64,000 bases of DNA, taken from Blasia pusilla (Eukaryota > Marchantiophyta > Marchantiopsida > Blasiales). The stretch spans positions 24,428,001 through 24,492,000 of the forward strand of contig CM114273.1 of NCBI GenBank assembly GCA_050084515.1, given 5' to 3'. The notes below the pieces were generated by a model. That model did no database searches. It was not told where the DNA came from and saw only the letters and a list, made by a program, of their open reading frames with translations. Positions 30,851-41,141 of this stretch are shown piece after piece. Within the stretch, counting starts at the first letter, position 1; each line of letters begins with the position of its first letter. A program made the translations under genes and the position numbers.

Positions 30851-32101
30851 CTATCGGGCAACTCCAGCTCCTCGTCTCCCAACGGGACCACCTGGTGCAC
30901 GATCTCTAGGCCCACCCGGACCGGCTACTTGCTCTGGTGCCCTCTCTGGCCCTAAGTCCGGACGTAACTCAGGATGTAAACTGAAACACCAAGCGCGTGT
31001 ATGACCATACTTCTGACAATAGTCACACTGATAACCTCCTGGTGCAGCACCATCTCCTCCTCCATGCCGAGGCACACGTCCATGACCCTGACGAGTGCAA
31101 TCGCGCTGATGATGGGCTCCACCACATGACCAACAAGAAATAGTAGGCAGCTGCTGTTGAGCTGCATATGAAGGCGGAGGTCTTTGTGGCACGGCCTCCC
31201 GGTATCCTCTTTGAGCTCGTGGTGCCACAATCGACCTATCTCGGAGTCCACATTGTTGCACAGGTGGTGCAGACAATCGTGACTGCTCTTGCCTAGAACC
31301 CATGGTGGCTACGCTCTCCTCCGCCCTGTTGCGCTCAATGTTCTCAGCGGTCCTAAAACCATCTCTCAACGTAGGGGAGGTGTTCATAAGAAGCACCCCT
31401 CCCGCACCCGTGTCAGGTCAGGTCCAAAGATCACGCACCATGGTGGATAGCTGAGCCTCTGTCACCCCCTAAGTGACATTGATCAACCGGCGCAAGCGAG
31501 TGTAAGCCTCACGCAAACTCTCACCCGGGCGCCTCTGCAAGTCGTGGATGCTCCACAACTTCTCCGTCCGTACCCCCTGGTAGCTCGCCCTCAACTCAGC
31601 AAAGAACTCAACCACAAGGTTGAACCTGGGACGAACCCGACTAGACGGTGCAATCGCTCCCGTCGCGAGTGACCCTCCTAAAACGTCACTAGTAGAAGAG
31701 GCAGTAGCCTCTCTTGACTCCTCCTCCTCATCTGGGAACGGCTCCGTCCATGACACATAATGTGGGTCATAGTAGAGCCTCCACGCCTCGATCTCACATG
31801 CATATCTCTGAGAGAACTCATGGTAATCGTCCATGGGCACCCCCTCTAAATGCTGGAACATACCGTTCCATGCTGTAAACGGGTTGAACTCTTTAGAGTT
31901 CCTGGCCCGCTGGGAGTCGCACCAACTCCTAAATTGTGCTATAAAATCGTGCAACTCAATCATGCCTACTGCACCTGAAAACCTGAGCGGTCCTCTACCC
32001 CGGTCGTCCATCTTGTACGCCCAACTGGTAGGACCACTCACAATGTATGGCGATGTGCTCACAAACTCCTCTACACCCTCCCCCTTGTCTGACGATGACA
32101 C
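30851..32101 (-). pseudogene. Gag capsid and nucleocapsid, element 3
   Basis: A 210-codon capsid frame (31469-32101) has MIELHDFIAQFRSWCDSQ, EFNPFTAWNGMFQHLEG and WSIHDLQRRPGESLREAYTR. In the same frame, after two stops (near 31467 and 31422), a second piece (30851-31396) carries two zinc knuckles: CWSCGGAHHQRDC and CDYCQKYGHTRAWC. The second has canonical C-x2-C-x4-H-x4-C spacing. The first is one residue short. The tail is Pro/Gly/Arg-rich. Confidence 0.82.
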
Positions 32102-32679
32102 AGAAGGAGGTCGAGGTGGTCCCTCACGTGGAGACCCTCGGAACCTCGCGCCACTCCGCGTAAAACCTGTGGAGCTACTCTTGGGTTCACCACCTCGCCT
32201 CTCAAAGTCGCAAACAGACTCTGTGATGACCCTCGTGCCCCTCTCACCCGATCACTCTGAACCTCGTGAGGAATCCCTCAATCACTCATCCCAAACATGC
32301 GGCACTCGATCTACACTCTCTCTCCCAGAGACGTGTAACGTGCGGCAACATGTGGCGTGGTGCGGCAAATCGACCAGGCTATCATCTCATTGACAACCTA
32401 CCCTCAACTCCGGACATCCCACACAGGTCTATGTCCCCTAAACCACATACATAAATGATGCTCTCAGCATCCACACACCCAATATCCCCAAATAAATCCT
32501 AATCCCTCACACGCGTGGGTAAAGGACCAGAATGGGTAACCTGACCACATGTCGATGTCACTCCTCAGCAACTGCAAATCTCGACCCCAACTCGATCGTG
32601 GAGACAACTCCTCCAATCAGCAAGTCATACTTCTTCCATACTAATGTTGCTCAAAACTCCTCGATAGACAATGCGGTCC

Positions 32680-32935
32680 CAGCGGAATGGTGCGGCGTTG
32701 CAGGCGGCACGGAACGGCTACGAACGGCACGGCCCTCGATGGTGGGATGCGGCACTCGGCAGCATACCCTCCTCAATCAACAATAAACCCACACTCTGCT
32801 CCAAAATGATGGTGCGGCTCCGCGATCGAGACGGTGCGGTGCGGCCACGAGCGGCACGGCGCGGCAATCGGCGGCGCGTTGCGGCTACGGGCGTCACGGC
32901 ACGATACTCGATCGTCGTCGAGCGGCTACCAATCA
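32680..32935. repeat. GC-rich degenerate GCGGC/CGGCACGG repeat in the leader of element 3
   Basis: Many short, imperfect GTGCGGC, CGGCACGG and GCGGCTACGGGCG units, dense in CpG. A counterpart lies at about 44965-45200 in element 4. Confidence 0.65.
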
Positions 32936-33216
32936 CAACATAGCAGCGTGAAATCAAAACTCAAACACCATAACCGAGGTCATCCGCCATCAATGGTTGA
33001 TGAAGAAACTGCAATGACGGTGGCGGCCAAAACAAAGTATGTGGTGGCGACGCAAGTCAGGGAATCAACGAACGTCGTGGAAGACCCTCCACTCCGTAAT
33101 GGCGGAAATGGCACCCAAAGGGTGGACAATGGACGGTGGACCGTTGACAATGACGGTTGACTATTGATGGTGATGGTGACTATGATGGCGACGGCCGCCG
33201 CCGGTGTGGCGGCTGA

Positions 33217-33244
33217 TTTAGGGTTTGCATAATTTAACCCTAAA
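33217..33244. promoter_or_regulatory. inverted telobox pair in the leader of element 3
   Basis: TTTAGGG (33217-33223) and CCCTAAA (33238-33244) face each other across 14 bases. AAACCCTAA is the plant telobox, bound by TRB-type Myb factors. The arrangement is conserved in element 4 (45574-45601). Function is inferred. Confidence 0.4.
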
Positions 33245-33514
33245 AATCACCTAGCAATGGCACTTTTACAAGATTGACCATAACTTTTTGCTCGCAACTC
33301 CAAATTGCACATTGTTTGTTGCTTAGCGTGCACAGCTTCACGATCTACGCTACCATCAAAAAATATTTGGAATTGAACATTTCAGTAAAAACTGACGGGG
33401 ACTATCGTAAAGCCCAATGTCTCTTTCTCCTACACAAAATTCGGCAGCGCTTCCGCGCTGATTTCTCCCGGCAAAAATATAAAATCTGTAAAAATACAAA
33501 TCAGCAAGCTACAT

Positions 33515-33532
33515 GGTGCTCCTGAGAGCACC
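33515..33532 (-). other. short hairpin in the leader of element 3
   Basis: A perfect 7-bp stem (33515-33521 with 33526-33532) and a 4-base loop. In element 4 the stem persists as 6 bp at 45873-45888 with a changed loop. It lies about 240 bases inside B', where packaging or dimer signals usually sit. Confidence 0.35.
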
Positions 33533-33767
33533 AGCATGGGGCAACCTGCCCCCATACTCAATCCCTATCAAAAATTGGGCAGCACTTCCGCGCGCCACTC
33601 TTCCACACGAAAAATCGGCAAATGCAAAGAATAATGAAAGCAGCCCTTGCTCCGGTGAGCACTCCCATGAGCCGCTGAACGGGGAACACGGTCCCCAACC
33701 TGCAAAAACAGCGAGTGACTAGTGAGCTCCCCCATGAAGCTCTCTCACTCTCTCATTCTCTCTTTGT

Positions 33768-34260
33768 AAAGTAAGCTCCAATCTCTCTCTCCACCATCTC
33801 ACACCATGGCTCTCAAAGGTGTGCACTCTCTCTCATGTCAAACCAAACCCACTCTCCTAATGAGAGGCTTGGGTTACACTCACAAGGCAAGGTACCATAG
33901 CTGCGCCGCCTCATGCCAAGAGGTTCAACAAAGAGAGAATGAGCTCTCAAGCTCTCTCTCCTTGAGGTATACCCCTCCCCTCTCCCAAGCTCTCTCCATG
34001 GTAACCTATTCTCCCAAGTCACCTCCTTGGCTCTGGACCTGATGTAGGAGGTCAAGGGCCACTAACCAAAAATAGAAAGTCGATCATATACTCAAAATAG
34101 TACTTACCTAAAATAGTAAGCTCCAAATGAGCCGAAACAAAGGGTTTCCCTCACGTTTCCCGGGGCCTCAGCAGGTCATGTGCGACCTACTGAGCGTGTC
34201 CTCCACTACTCACGAAGGCGCTCTATTAGATCTCACCGATCCATCCTAAAAGACGTGACA
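33768..34260 (-). repeat. 5' terminal repeat B' of element 3
   Basis: It matches B at 24213-24716 with about eight substitutions and a short deletion. There is no repeat A on either side. It starts TGTCACGTC on the minus strand, next to the target duplication. Confidence 0.87.
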
Positions 34261-35172
34261 GGGTGGACTCTGACAACTATCTCCTATCGAGTCATATACT
34301 GCGTGGGTGACACGCCCCCAATCGAGGTCTGTATCTAGAAGGGACAAGGCTCAATGTCGGCCTTCCGTAACCCCAACGCTAAACCCTTCCCTAACATCAA
34401 GGGTTGCGCTCCCAAATCAAGTAGGGCGCGCTGTGGGTGGTATTCCGTCCCCGTGGGAATAACCAAGTGAAATACTCCAGCTCAATTATCCAATAACACT
34501 ACTCCAGGTGTCACCACTGCTTGCTCTATGGCCGGTTGAGCTAGCATATCTACCAACTTCGCCGCCGCCACATGCCATGACTGTGTGGGAAACGTCCTGA
34601 GCACCAACTCTGAGGGCAAGTCCACCACCTTGTCAACTACCCCTAAACAAGAAGCAATCATCTCTCCACACTCACAAAATGTGGCGGCGAGCCGAACACC
34701 TCAACTGGTCCAACTCCCAATGTCGCCAACTCTATGGCGGAAAATAGTGGAGTCTGACTGAGTCTGGTGGCCACCTCCAACACTATGGTCGACACTGACT
34801 CCACTTGAGTCGGCATAGGAGTTGTCACTCCAACTCCTCGTGATGTCGACGTACCTGCCTGAGCTATAGGCACCACTGGTCATCGAGGCATCATCGATGG
34901 TGTGTGTAGTGCCTCCAACAATATGAATGACTGTGGAACCCTGGCCTGCCGCCCATCGGTCCCCTTTGGTGGGTCAATCTAACTCCACCTCTCGATGGCT
35001 CGGTGCCTCTCGCAGCACACTGAGTCACCACTGCAGCTGCCTCAACCTGGGTTGCACTACACATAAACCCCATACTAGCAAGATCCTCACTCGGGTCAGG
35101 ATAAGAGGTAGAAGTTGGACTCACACTAGCTGCTCGCAGGTCTATGCCTTCCCTAAGCTGCATCATCATCAT
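34261..35172 (-). pseudogene. protease N-terminal half and linker, element 2 (right piece)
   Basis: The active site reads ALLDLGAQPLMLGK (about 34380-34425), with Leu in place of the Ser/Thr next to the catalytic Asp, as in element 1. The linker (34891-35172) starts with MMMMQLREGIDLRAAS and continues through GFMCSATQVEAAAVV. A middle piece at 34658-34876 matches VEVATRLSQTPLFSAIE of element 1. Frames are broken. Confidence 0.7.
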
Positions 35173-36640
35173 GGCAACAATCCTCTACTCCCACTGATCG
35201 ATGCGTGAGAGAAATGTCAGCTCATGTGCTCCTACTCCATCTCCTCTGGCTGGTGGTGGTCCTCTACCACCACGTCCATGAAGAACTCCCCAACCTCCTC
35301 CAGGACGACCGCCCCCAGGCCCTCGGCCTACCTCTGGACGTGGCTCTTGGCGAAGGTCAAAACATCTATCCCTAGTGTGAACATATCTATGGCAATAGTC
35401 ATAGTGGGGTTGTGGTGGGGCCATCCTCTATGGCTCTTGAGCAATCGGAGGTGCTCGTGGTCTTCTCCCATGCTGTGGGTAGTCTCTTTGCCTATGGGCC
35501 CCTCCACACGTCCAACAAGACCACATCGGTCCATGCTGGGCAACATATGTAGGTATGGGTCGTTGCCTTATAGGCTAACGGTACCCGCCTTGCTCTCTGG
35601 GCACACCGGCCCCCTCCCGTGGTACTGGTGCTCGTTGTGGCACCTGTGGGGTCACCATCGCTCGTGGACCCGTCGACTCTCAAGAAAATCCAGCGGTCAC
35701 TACCTGCTCCTCACTCATGTTGAGCTTAATACGCTCAGAAAACTCAAAGACCACCTTCAATGTGGGCTTCGCTCTGTGAATTAGCACCGCATCTCGGACT
35801 CTCCTCCGTAGTTCGCTGTCCAAAACCCTGTACGAATACTAGACTGATTTCGCCTCAATCACTCCATACATAGCAATGATCAGCCTCCTCATGCGTGAAT
35901 GCCTCTCTCAGATTCTCACCCGATCGTCGCTGAAAATCCTGTAGACTCTTCAGCTTGTTGGTGCGTACGCCTTGGAAGCTCTTCCCCATTTGTTGGAAGA
36001 ACTCCATTGTGGGGCTGAAGCTGGGTGGCCCTCTACCACCAGAGGTCTCTGCCACATCGCCTATCTCACTGCCCTCCTCTCCATCTAGTCTCCGGGCTGA
36101 TGGTATGGGTCTCTATCCTCTCACAATCCCATCATATGCATCGCGACCACTAGTGGACACATACCCTGGAGCCCAATACATCCTCCTGGCATCGATCTCT
36201 ACTAAATATAGTGATTGAAACTCCATGTAATCATCCATCGGAGGACCCTCCAAGTGTTGGAACAACCCCTTCCATGCCATGAAAGGGTTGAACCGTGTCG
36301 GGGTCCGTATCCCCTAGAAGTCGAACCACGTGTCAAACTCGTGGATAAAATCATCTAAGTCGATGATGCCCACTGCACCCAAGAAACGATGCATGCCCCA
36401 ATGGCCCATGTCGTCCATCTCCTGCCAAGTGATACTACCTCTGTCTGCGATCTTGTCACCAGACCCAGTCTCTAGTGATGACGATCCAGCCACGGATGGA
36501 TGTCGAGGTAGCTCCTCACTCGTAACTCCTCGGTATCTCACTCCACTACTACTGCTTGCACTACCCCGTTCTTCCGAATCTTGGAAGAACGACTTGATGA
36601 CAAACCGTGTCTCACCCACTCAAGCACTCAGACTCACCGA
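35173..36640 (-). pseudogene. Gag capsid and nucleocapsid, element 2
   Basis: Capsid fragments: FLGAVGIIDLDDFIHEFDTW (36314-36619) and MEFFQQMGKSFQGVRTNKLK with SLQDFQRRSGENLREAF (35855-36055). Zinc knuckles: C-W-T-C-G-G-A-H near 35510, whose last Cys is now Tyr, and YDYCHRYVHTRDRCFDLRQE at 35350-35415, whose first Cys is now Tyr. Several frameshifts. Confidence 0.72.
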
Positions 36641-37774
36641 GAGTCTTCAACACTCCTCACTAGCTCACCTATGCTAACGTCAATCCCATGATGACACACC
36701 TAGCCTCACGCACAGTCAACACTTGGGCTCACCATGAGCCTCCCAATTGACTCTCCTAACCTAGTGACACTCTTGTGTCATACATGCGACCCCTACGCGG
36801 CAACCGCTGTATAGTCACCAACATGCTACTCATGAAAAGAGTCTACACTCGTCACCATCACTACATCCACCTAGCACCAGCTACTACCCAATACCTAGCA
36901 CTCTCAATCACACACGACAAGTGCGAGAAAAGGGACTCGAATGGGTAACCTGATTACGCCCTCCAACCTATGGCACCGTTAACACTCACTCCTCCATGTG
37001 ACACGATAACGTCCGCAATACAACACTCTCCTCGAGGAACACGTCGATCCTCCCGTCAACAGATGCGGACAACCCGTCGGCATCATGCGTACTAACACTC
37101 CATCGTCAACTCTCGCAAATCCCTGTCACGCCCGAAAACATCATGTCGCGCAAACCTCTCAGCCTACCCCCACACGCGGCCTGTAACCTGACTCAACGCC
37201 GTCTGAACTCAACCATGTCATCCCGCCTATCACATTGTCCGCAGTGCTACCACGTTGCGTGGTAGGCGCCAACCATGTCCAAAGAAAAGGGGGGGGGCTT
37301 GCCCCGCACCCCTATGGGCCTCCCCAACTTGGGGGGGCGAAATAAATGCGGACATTTAAAGTGGATTTCATGACGGACATCGATTTATCCCCCTAACCAT
37401 TGAGATGTATGGGGGGGGGGCGTAGCCCTTTGCGCTCCTCCCACCTTGAGATGTATTTGGGGGGGCTGTTGCTGCCCGTCCGTGCACTAATTTCCAGCCG
37501 CCTCTACGACCTAAACTGCCTCCTGCTCTTTCTCAATCCCTCACTCGTGTACACCCGACGCCACACTTCCTAGTACACTCGGCTAATGTCCCTCTCAATC
37601 TGCACCAGCCAAAAATCTGAGAAAAATAGACAACGCTTCCGCCCACGACCTTCCGAACAAAAAACTGACCAACACCCGCAACACACGCGTCTCCAAGGGC
37701 TCCCGACCAAGGCAACTCGCTTGCCTACCTGCAAACAACGAATTCCCACCAGCCCCCTGACATCTTTCTCATGT
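36641..37774 (-). other. leader of element 2
   Basis: Non-coding and aligned with the leader of element 1. Plus-strand G-runs of 7-10 bases occur near 37287, 37334, 37412 and 37462. AACGCTTCCGC lies near 37633. Confidence 0.6.
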
Positions 37775-38258
37775 AAAAATAAAGAGTAGTAAAAATGGCA
37801 AACCCGGCCTAAAACTCCACTCCTCAATCTACATCGGCATATCTAGCCTCGTCCACCCTATGCTATCAAGGAATCCGGACGCTAGCACCCTAGTCCTATC
37901 TCACACACATACAAGAGAAGTGCTCCAACGGCCCAACATGAGAAAGATGGCTTAGGAAAGCCATCTTCCTCTCTTATATAGAGTTGGGAGGAGCCAAAAG
38001 GCTCTTCCCCTAAAAATAGCCCTCTCCTTGGTAACCTACGCGCACAGGTTAGTTACTAGGGGTGGATGATCTGGTCAACAAGTTATCCGACTGTGAAAGA
38101 CCTCAACATGAAAGTTGTTAGAAACAACGTTCTTGACACAATGGACCTATCCTCAACCTCATCCGACAAAGTGGGACAAAGTCACACTCAAGATAGTCCG
38201 CTGGCTCCTACGCCCTATCCACGATAGATCTTGGCCTATCGACTACTCAGATGTGACA
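37775..38258 (-). repeat. 5' terminal repeat B' of element 2
   Basis: A 484-bp copy of B, starting TGTCACATCTGAG on the minus strand and ending in ATTTTTA next to the leader. It adjoins the duplication gagt at 38259. Confidence 0.85.
37973..37980 (-). promoter_or_regulatory. TATA box of element 2
   Basis: Minus-strand TATATAAG in the same position within B' as in element 1. Confidence 0.6.
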
Positions 38259-38387
38259 GAGTTGAAAGGCTTATTGACCCAAACCAAACTAACGTGAGTG
38301 CATTTGGATGCACATCACCAACGAGAGCATGTCTAACTGAAAGTACGCTTCCGCAACACTAAAGATTGATGTTCGACAGGAGTAAGC
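38259..38387 (+). repeat. right part of the 3' LTR of the plus-strand gypsy remnant
   Basis: The continuation of the LTR cut at 18008. It holds CTTCCGCAACACTAAAGATT and ends GGAGTAAGCACA, matching the end of the 5' LTR at 16730. Confidence 0.8.
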
Positions 38388-39210
38388 ACACGGCATATAT
38401 TTTCCTTACCCTTTAATGCTTCCTTCCACTCAGATATTTAGTATATGTATCTGCTCTTCAAATATACATACTTCCTAATATTCCATTTTTTTAAAAAGGA
38501 TGAACCTCCAAACATTTGTACCATATTTTTTAGATACTTATAAATCTATTCATGGCGTACGTTCAAAATTTTCTTATGATATTTGCATCTATTTTACAAT
38601 TTCTTCATCTGATCTTATATGATTTCTCAACCTACCAACACACTTGCTAACTCACTTCTCATGTGTTAGTGCCGATGCTAAATCATTCAACTTAAACATC
38701 ATGAGTCTAAGTATTTGTTCAAGTTGTGCAATATTTTTGAGCCTACAAGCACTAATTGGGAACTCATCTCTCATGTGTTAGTGCCATTAATGCTTCATCA
38801 TTTAACTTCAACTTTGGCTTCTTGAGTGTAAGTGTATGTTTAGGTTGTGGTATTTAAATGTCTAGATAATATAGAAAATTGCATGTTTCATTATACTTAG
38901 GTTTTTAAGTTCATCGCAAAATCACTTCCACTTCCATATATACCCAGGTCCTTACTTAAATCCATAACATTGCTACATCATGCCTCTTAATTATCAACAA
39001 CAATTCATTCTAAATTTCATGATTTATCCTACACTTGGACATGATTACCATTCTTTACGTGCACATTTAGTAACACTATTTAAAATCATGCTTAGGGTCA
39101 CCATTGTAACACAACGACATGACATACATCCAACAAAAAACATAGAAAATTCAATTGAGACAAAAATGAATTGTCAAATAATACCAAACTGCACTCTCAT
39201 GTTACTTCTT
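38388..39210. other. AT-rich non-coding DNA
   Basis: No gene recognised. A phrase containing TCTCATGTGTTAGTGCC appears twice (about 38656 and 38772), followed by similar TTTAACTTCAACTT and GAGT(G/C)TAAGT stretches, an imperfect duplication of about 115 bp. The last four bases, tctt, are the left target duplication of element 4. Confidence 0.4.
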
Positions 39211-39845
39211 TGTCATGCTCATACACATCGCTACACGACATACATCGTTGTCACCAAACACACACACAAACACGCACAATCTAATGCTAACTCATGGCAT
39301 CCAAACAACGAGACAAGAAGTACCAAAATATCTCCAATAAAATAAGATCCAATCTCTCTCACAACACCATAGTTCTCACATGTGTGCACTTTCACATATG
39401 TCTCTCAATGTCAAACCAAACCCACTCTCCTAATGAGAGGCTTGGATTATACTCACAAGGCAAAGGACCATAGCTCCGCCGCCTCGTGCCAAGAGGTTCA
39501 ACAAAGAGAGAATGAGCTCTCAAGCTCTCTCTCCTACGGTATACCCTTCCCTCTCCCAAGTTCTCTCCATGGTACCCTATGCTCCCAAGTCAACTCCTTG
39601 GCTCTTGACCTGATGTAGGAGGTCAAGGGCCACTAACCAAAAATAGAAATTCGACCATATACTCAAAATGATATTTACCTAAAATAGTAAGTTTCTCAAT
39701 ATGGTTGCAAATGAGCCGAAACGAAGGGGAAACATACTCTCTCAGGTTTCTAGCGGCCTAAGAAGGTCATCCTCGACCTCCTCAGCCTCTCCTCCACTAC
39801 TTGCAAAGGTGCTCTACTTGATCTCACTGATATATCCAAAAAGAC
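39211..39845 (-). repeat. 3' terminal block B-A2 of element 4, A1 deleted
   Basis: A2 is 39211-39338 and B is 39339-39845. The last bases of B (ATGACA) and all of A1 are lost at the deletion junction. The boundary A2/B agrees with family 2. Confidence 0.8.
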
Positions 39846-41141
39846 TCTTTGGCGTGCGTGTCGGTGGTTGCTATGGTGCAACCCCGTCTCACACAACAAA
39901 ACTCGAATGCTCCCCTATAGCCAACTGCAAATTCGGATCTCCATGTGCAGTACCTAGAACCACGCTTGATCTTGTGGCTACCATCTCCTAGTGTACGCGC
40001 AAAACATCCCAAGAAGTCCAAGAGTCTCTCTCTCGATTACCCCTGGTGTGTCGATCTTCTCGGGTCTCGCCCCCAGCCACTACCTCAACCGTCTCGGTAG
40101 GCATGGGGCTCACCAACACAAATTTTGTGATCTGTCGCATCCTCAAGCGACGTTGCTCAGCTACTCCTAAGCTGAAAATCCATGTCAAGTAGTTCAGGTC
40201 CATCGCTTGACCCAAGATATGACGTCGTGATGCCTCCAATAGTGACGGTATTATCGTTATTCCTGTAGGGAATCCCATCGCTCACTCTCACTCATTGGCG
40301 TTGGACTCCACAAACCTCTATATGTGGTCATCCCAAACCAAGCCAGGTTCGGCCTCCTTGAATACATAGGAAGCGGAAAAACTCACCAATATGGGAAAGG
40401 CTGCTCGTGGCATGCCAATCTTGTTGACCACAATCAACGGCGGTTGATCATCATGCCTCATTGCCTGCGATCGACGGCCCGGATCCAATATAGAATCCAC
40501 CAACAAATTAGAGGGACGCTCCACTCTCGCATAAGCCCTCCACAACACCTCATGTGCTACCAAGTTGGTCCACCAAAGACGTGAGCGGTGTGCTCTAGAA
40601 CCTACACTCACCCCATCTAATAACACTTCCGGGTTGATCCATGCATGCACTTGATGTGCACTCGTCACCACGTGGGACCTTGAATCGCCCAAAATCGGCA
40701 CATTCTCCAAAATGTATACTAGAGAATGAGGCTAATGCTGCTATAAATATTGCAAGATCCGCATCATCTCCCAAAATAACCTGGACTGGGTGTCAGCTAA
40801 CCTGCTACCTCGTTCAACACTCGATTGGTCCTGACACGGCCAACCAGAAGTGACCAAGTCTATGGTCCCTACCCGCTCCAAGTCCTGCGCCCCCAACAAT
40901 AAAATGTCCCTCAGTAGGGAACTCTAGTAACCCTGAATGGCGGACGCAAACAACAAGTTGGTAAAACGAAGGCATACCTACGTCACATGGTGAAGTGAAG
41001 CGCGCCTCACAACATCATCAATCTCCACATACAGGTACTGCTGCATGCGCACTCCAACGTGCAAAACAGCAACTAACTTGGTGTTGATCCCTCTAAAGAG
41101 ATCCAAGACTCAAATATCCTCCTCTAGGATGCACCACACAA
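39846..41141 (-). pseudogene. DNMT3-like cytosine-5 DNA methyltransferase, element 4
   Basis: Motif I is VLDLFRGINT with an in-frame stop just before it (about 41075-41110). Motif IV, SGWPCQDQS, is at about 40810-40845. Motif VI begins a clean piece, ENVPILGDSRSHVV (40318-40710), that includes VSVGSRAHRSRLWWTNL. MGFPTGITII and ASRRHILGQAMDLNYLTW lie at 40170-40278. A TAG-CAA-CCA site is at 39871-39873, 26 bases before the deletion junction. The frameshifts differ from those of element 3, so the two copies decayed independently. Confidence 0.8.
39871..39873 (-). other. TAG codon in readthrough context, element 4
   Basis: The same TAG-CAA-CCA codons as elements 1 and 3. Here the downstream RT is deleted. 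Confidence 0.5.

Larger units (their letters stand above)
32102..33767 (-). other. leader (5' untranslated region) of element 3
   Basis: About 1.67 kb with no gene on either strand. It contains a GC-rich simple-sequence zone (32680-32935), TTGAC/GGTTGAC-type repeats (about 33120-33180), a telobox pair (33217-33244), two AGCGCTTCCGC-like repeats (about 33445 and 33580) and a hairpin (33515-33532). All of these recur in the leader of element 4. Confidence 0.65.
24098..34260 (-). mobile_element. Element 3: methyltransferase-bearing gypsy-like retrotransposon, family 2, best preserved
   Basis: Nested in the protease of element 2. The flanks are ggct (24094-24097) and gggt (34261-34264), a 4-bp duplication with one change; joining them restores the alignment with element 1 near 10505. 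Complete order on the minus strand: B' (33768-34260), leader, Gag, protease, methyltransferase, TAG, RT, RNase H, integrase, PHD, A1-B-A2. Length 10.16 kb. By eye B and B' differ at about eight positions, mostly transitions, plus a short deletion near 34121. With its nesting, this makes it the youngest of elements 1-4. The coding regions carry few breaks. It is the reference copy for the family. Confidence 0.88.
18009..38258 (-). mobile_element. Element 2: methyltransferase-bearing gypsy-like retrotransposon, family 1, interrupted
   Basis: The ends are set by a perfect 4-bp duplication gagt (18005-18008 and 38259-38262) inside the LTR of the plus-strand gypsy remnant. It is interrupted by a solo LTR (19091-20094) and by element 3 (24098-34260). 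Without them it is about 9.1 kb. The gene order is as in element 1. The left end has a single A copy and no B, as expected if A1 and A2 recombined and deleted B. At the site between methyltransferase and RT it has CAG (22350-22352) where elements 1, 3 and 4 have TAG. Confidence 0.88.
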
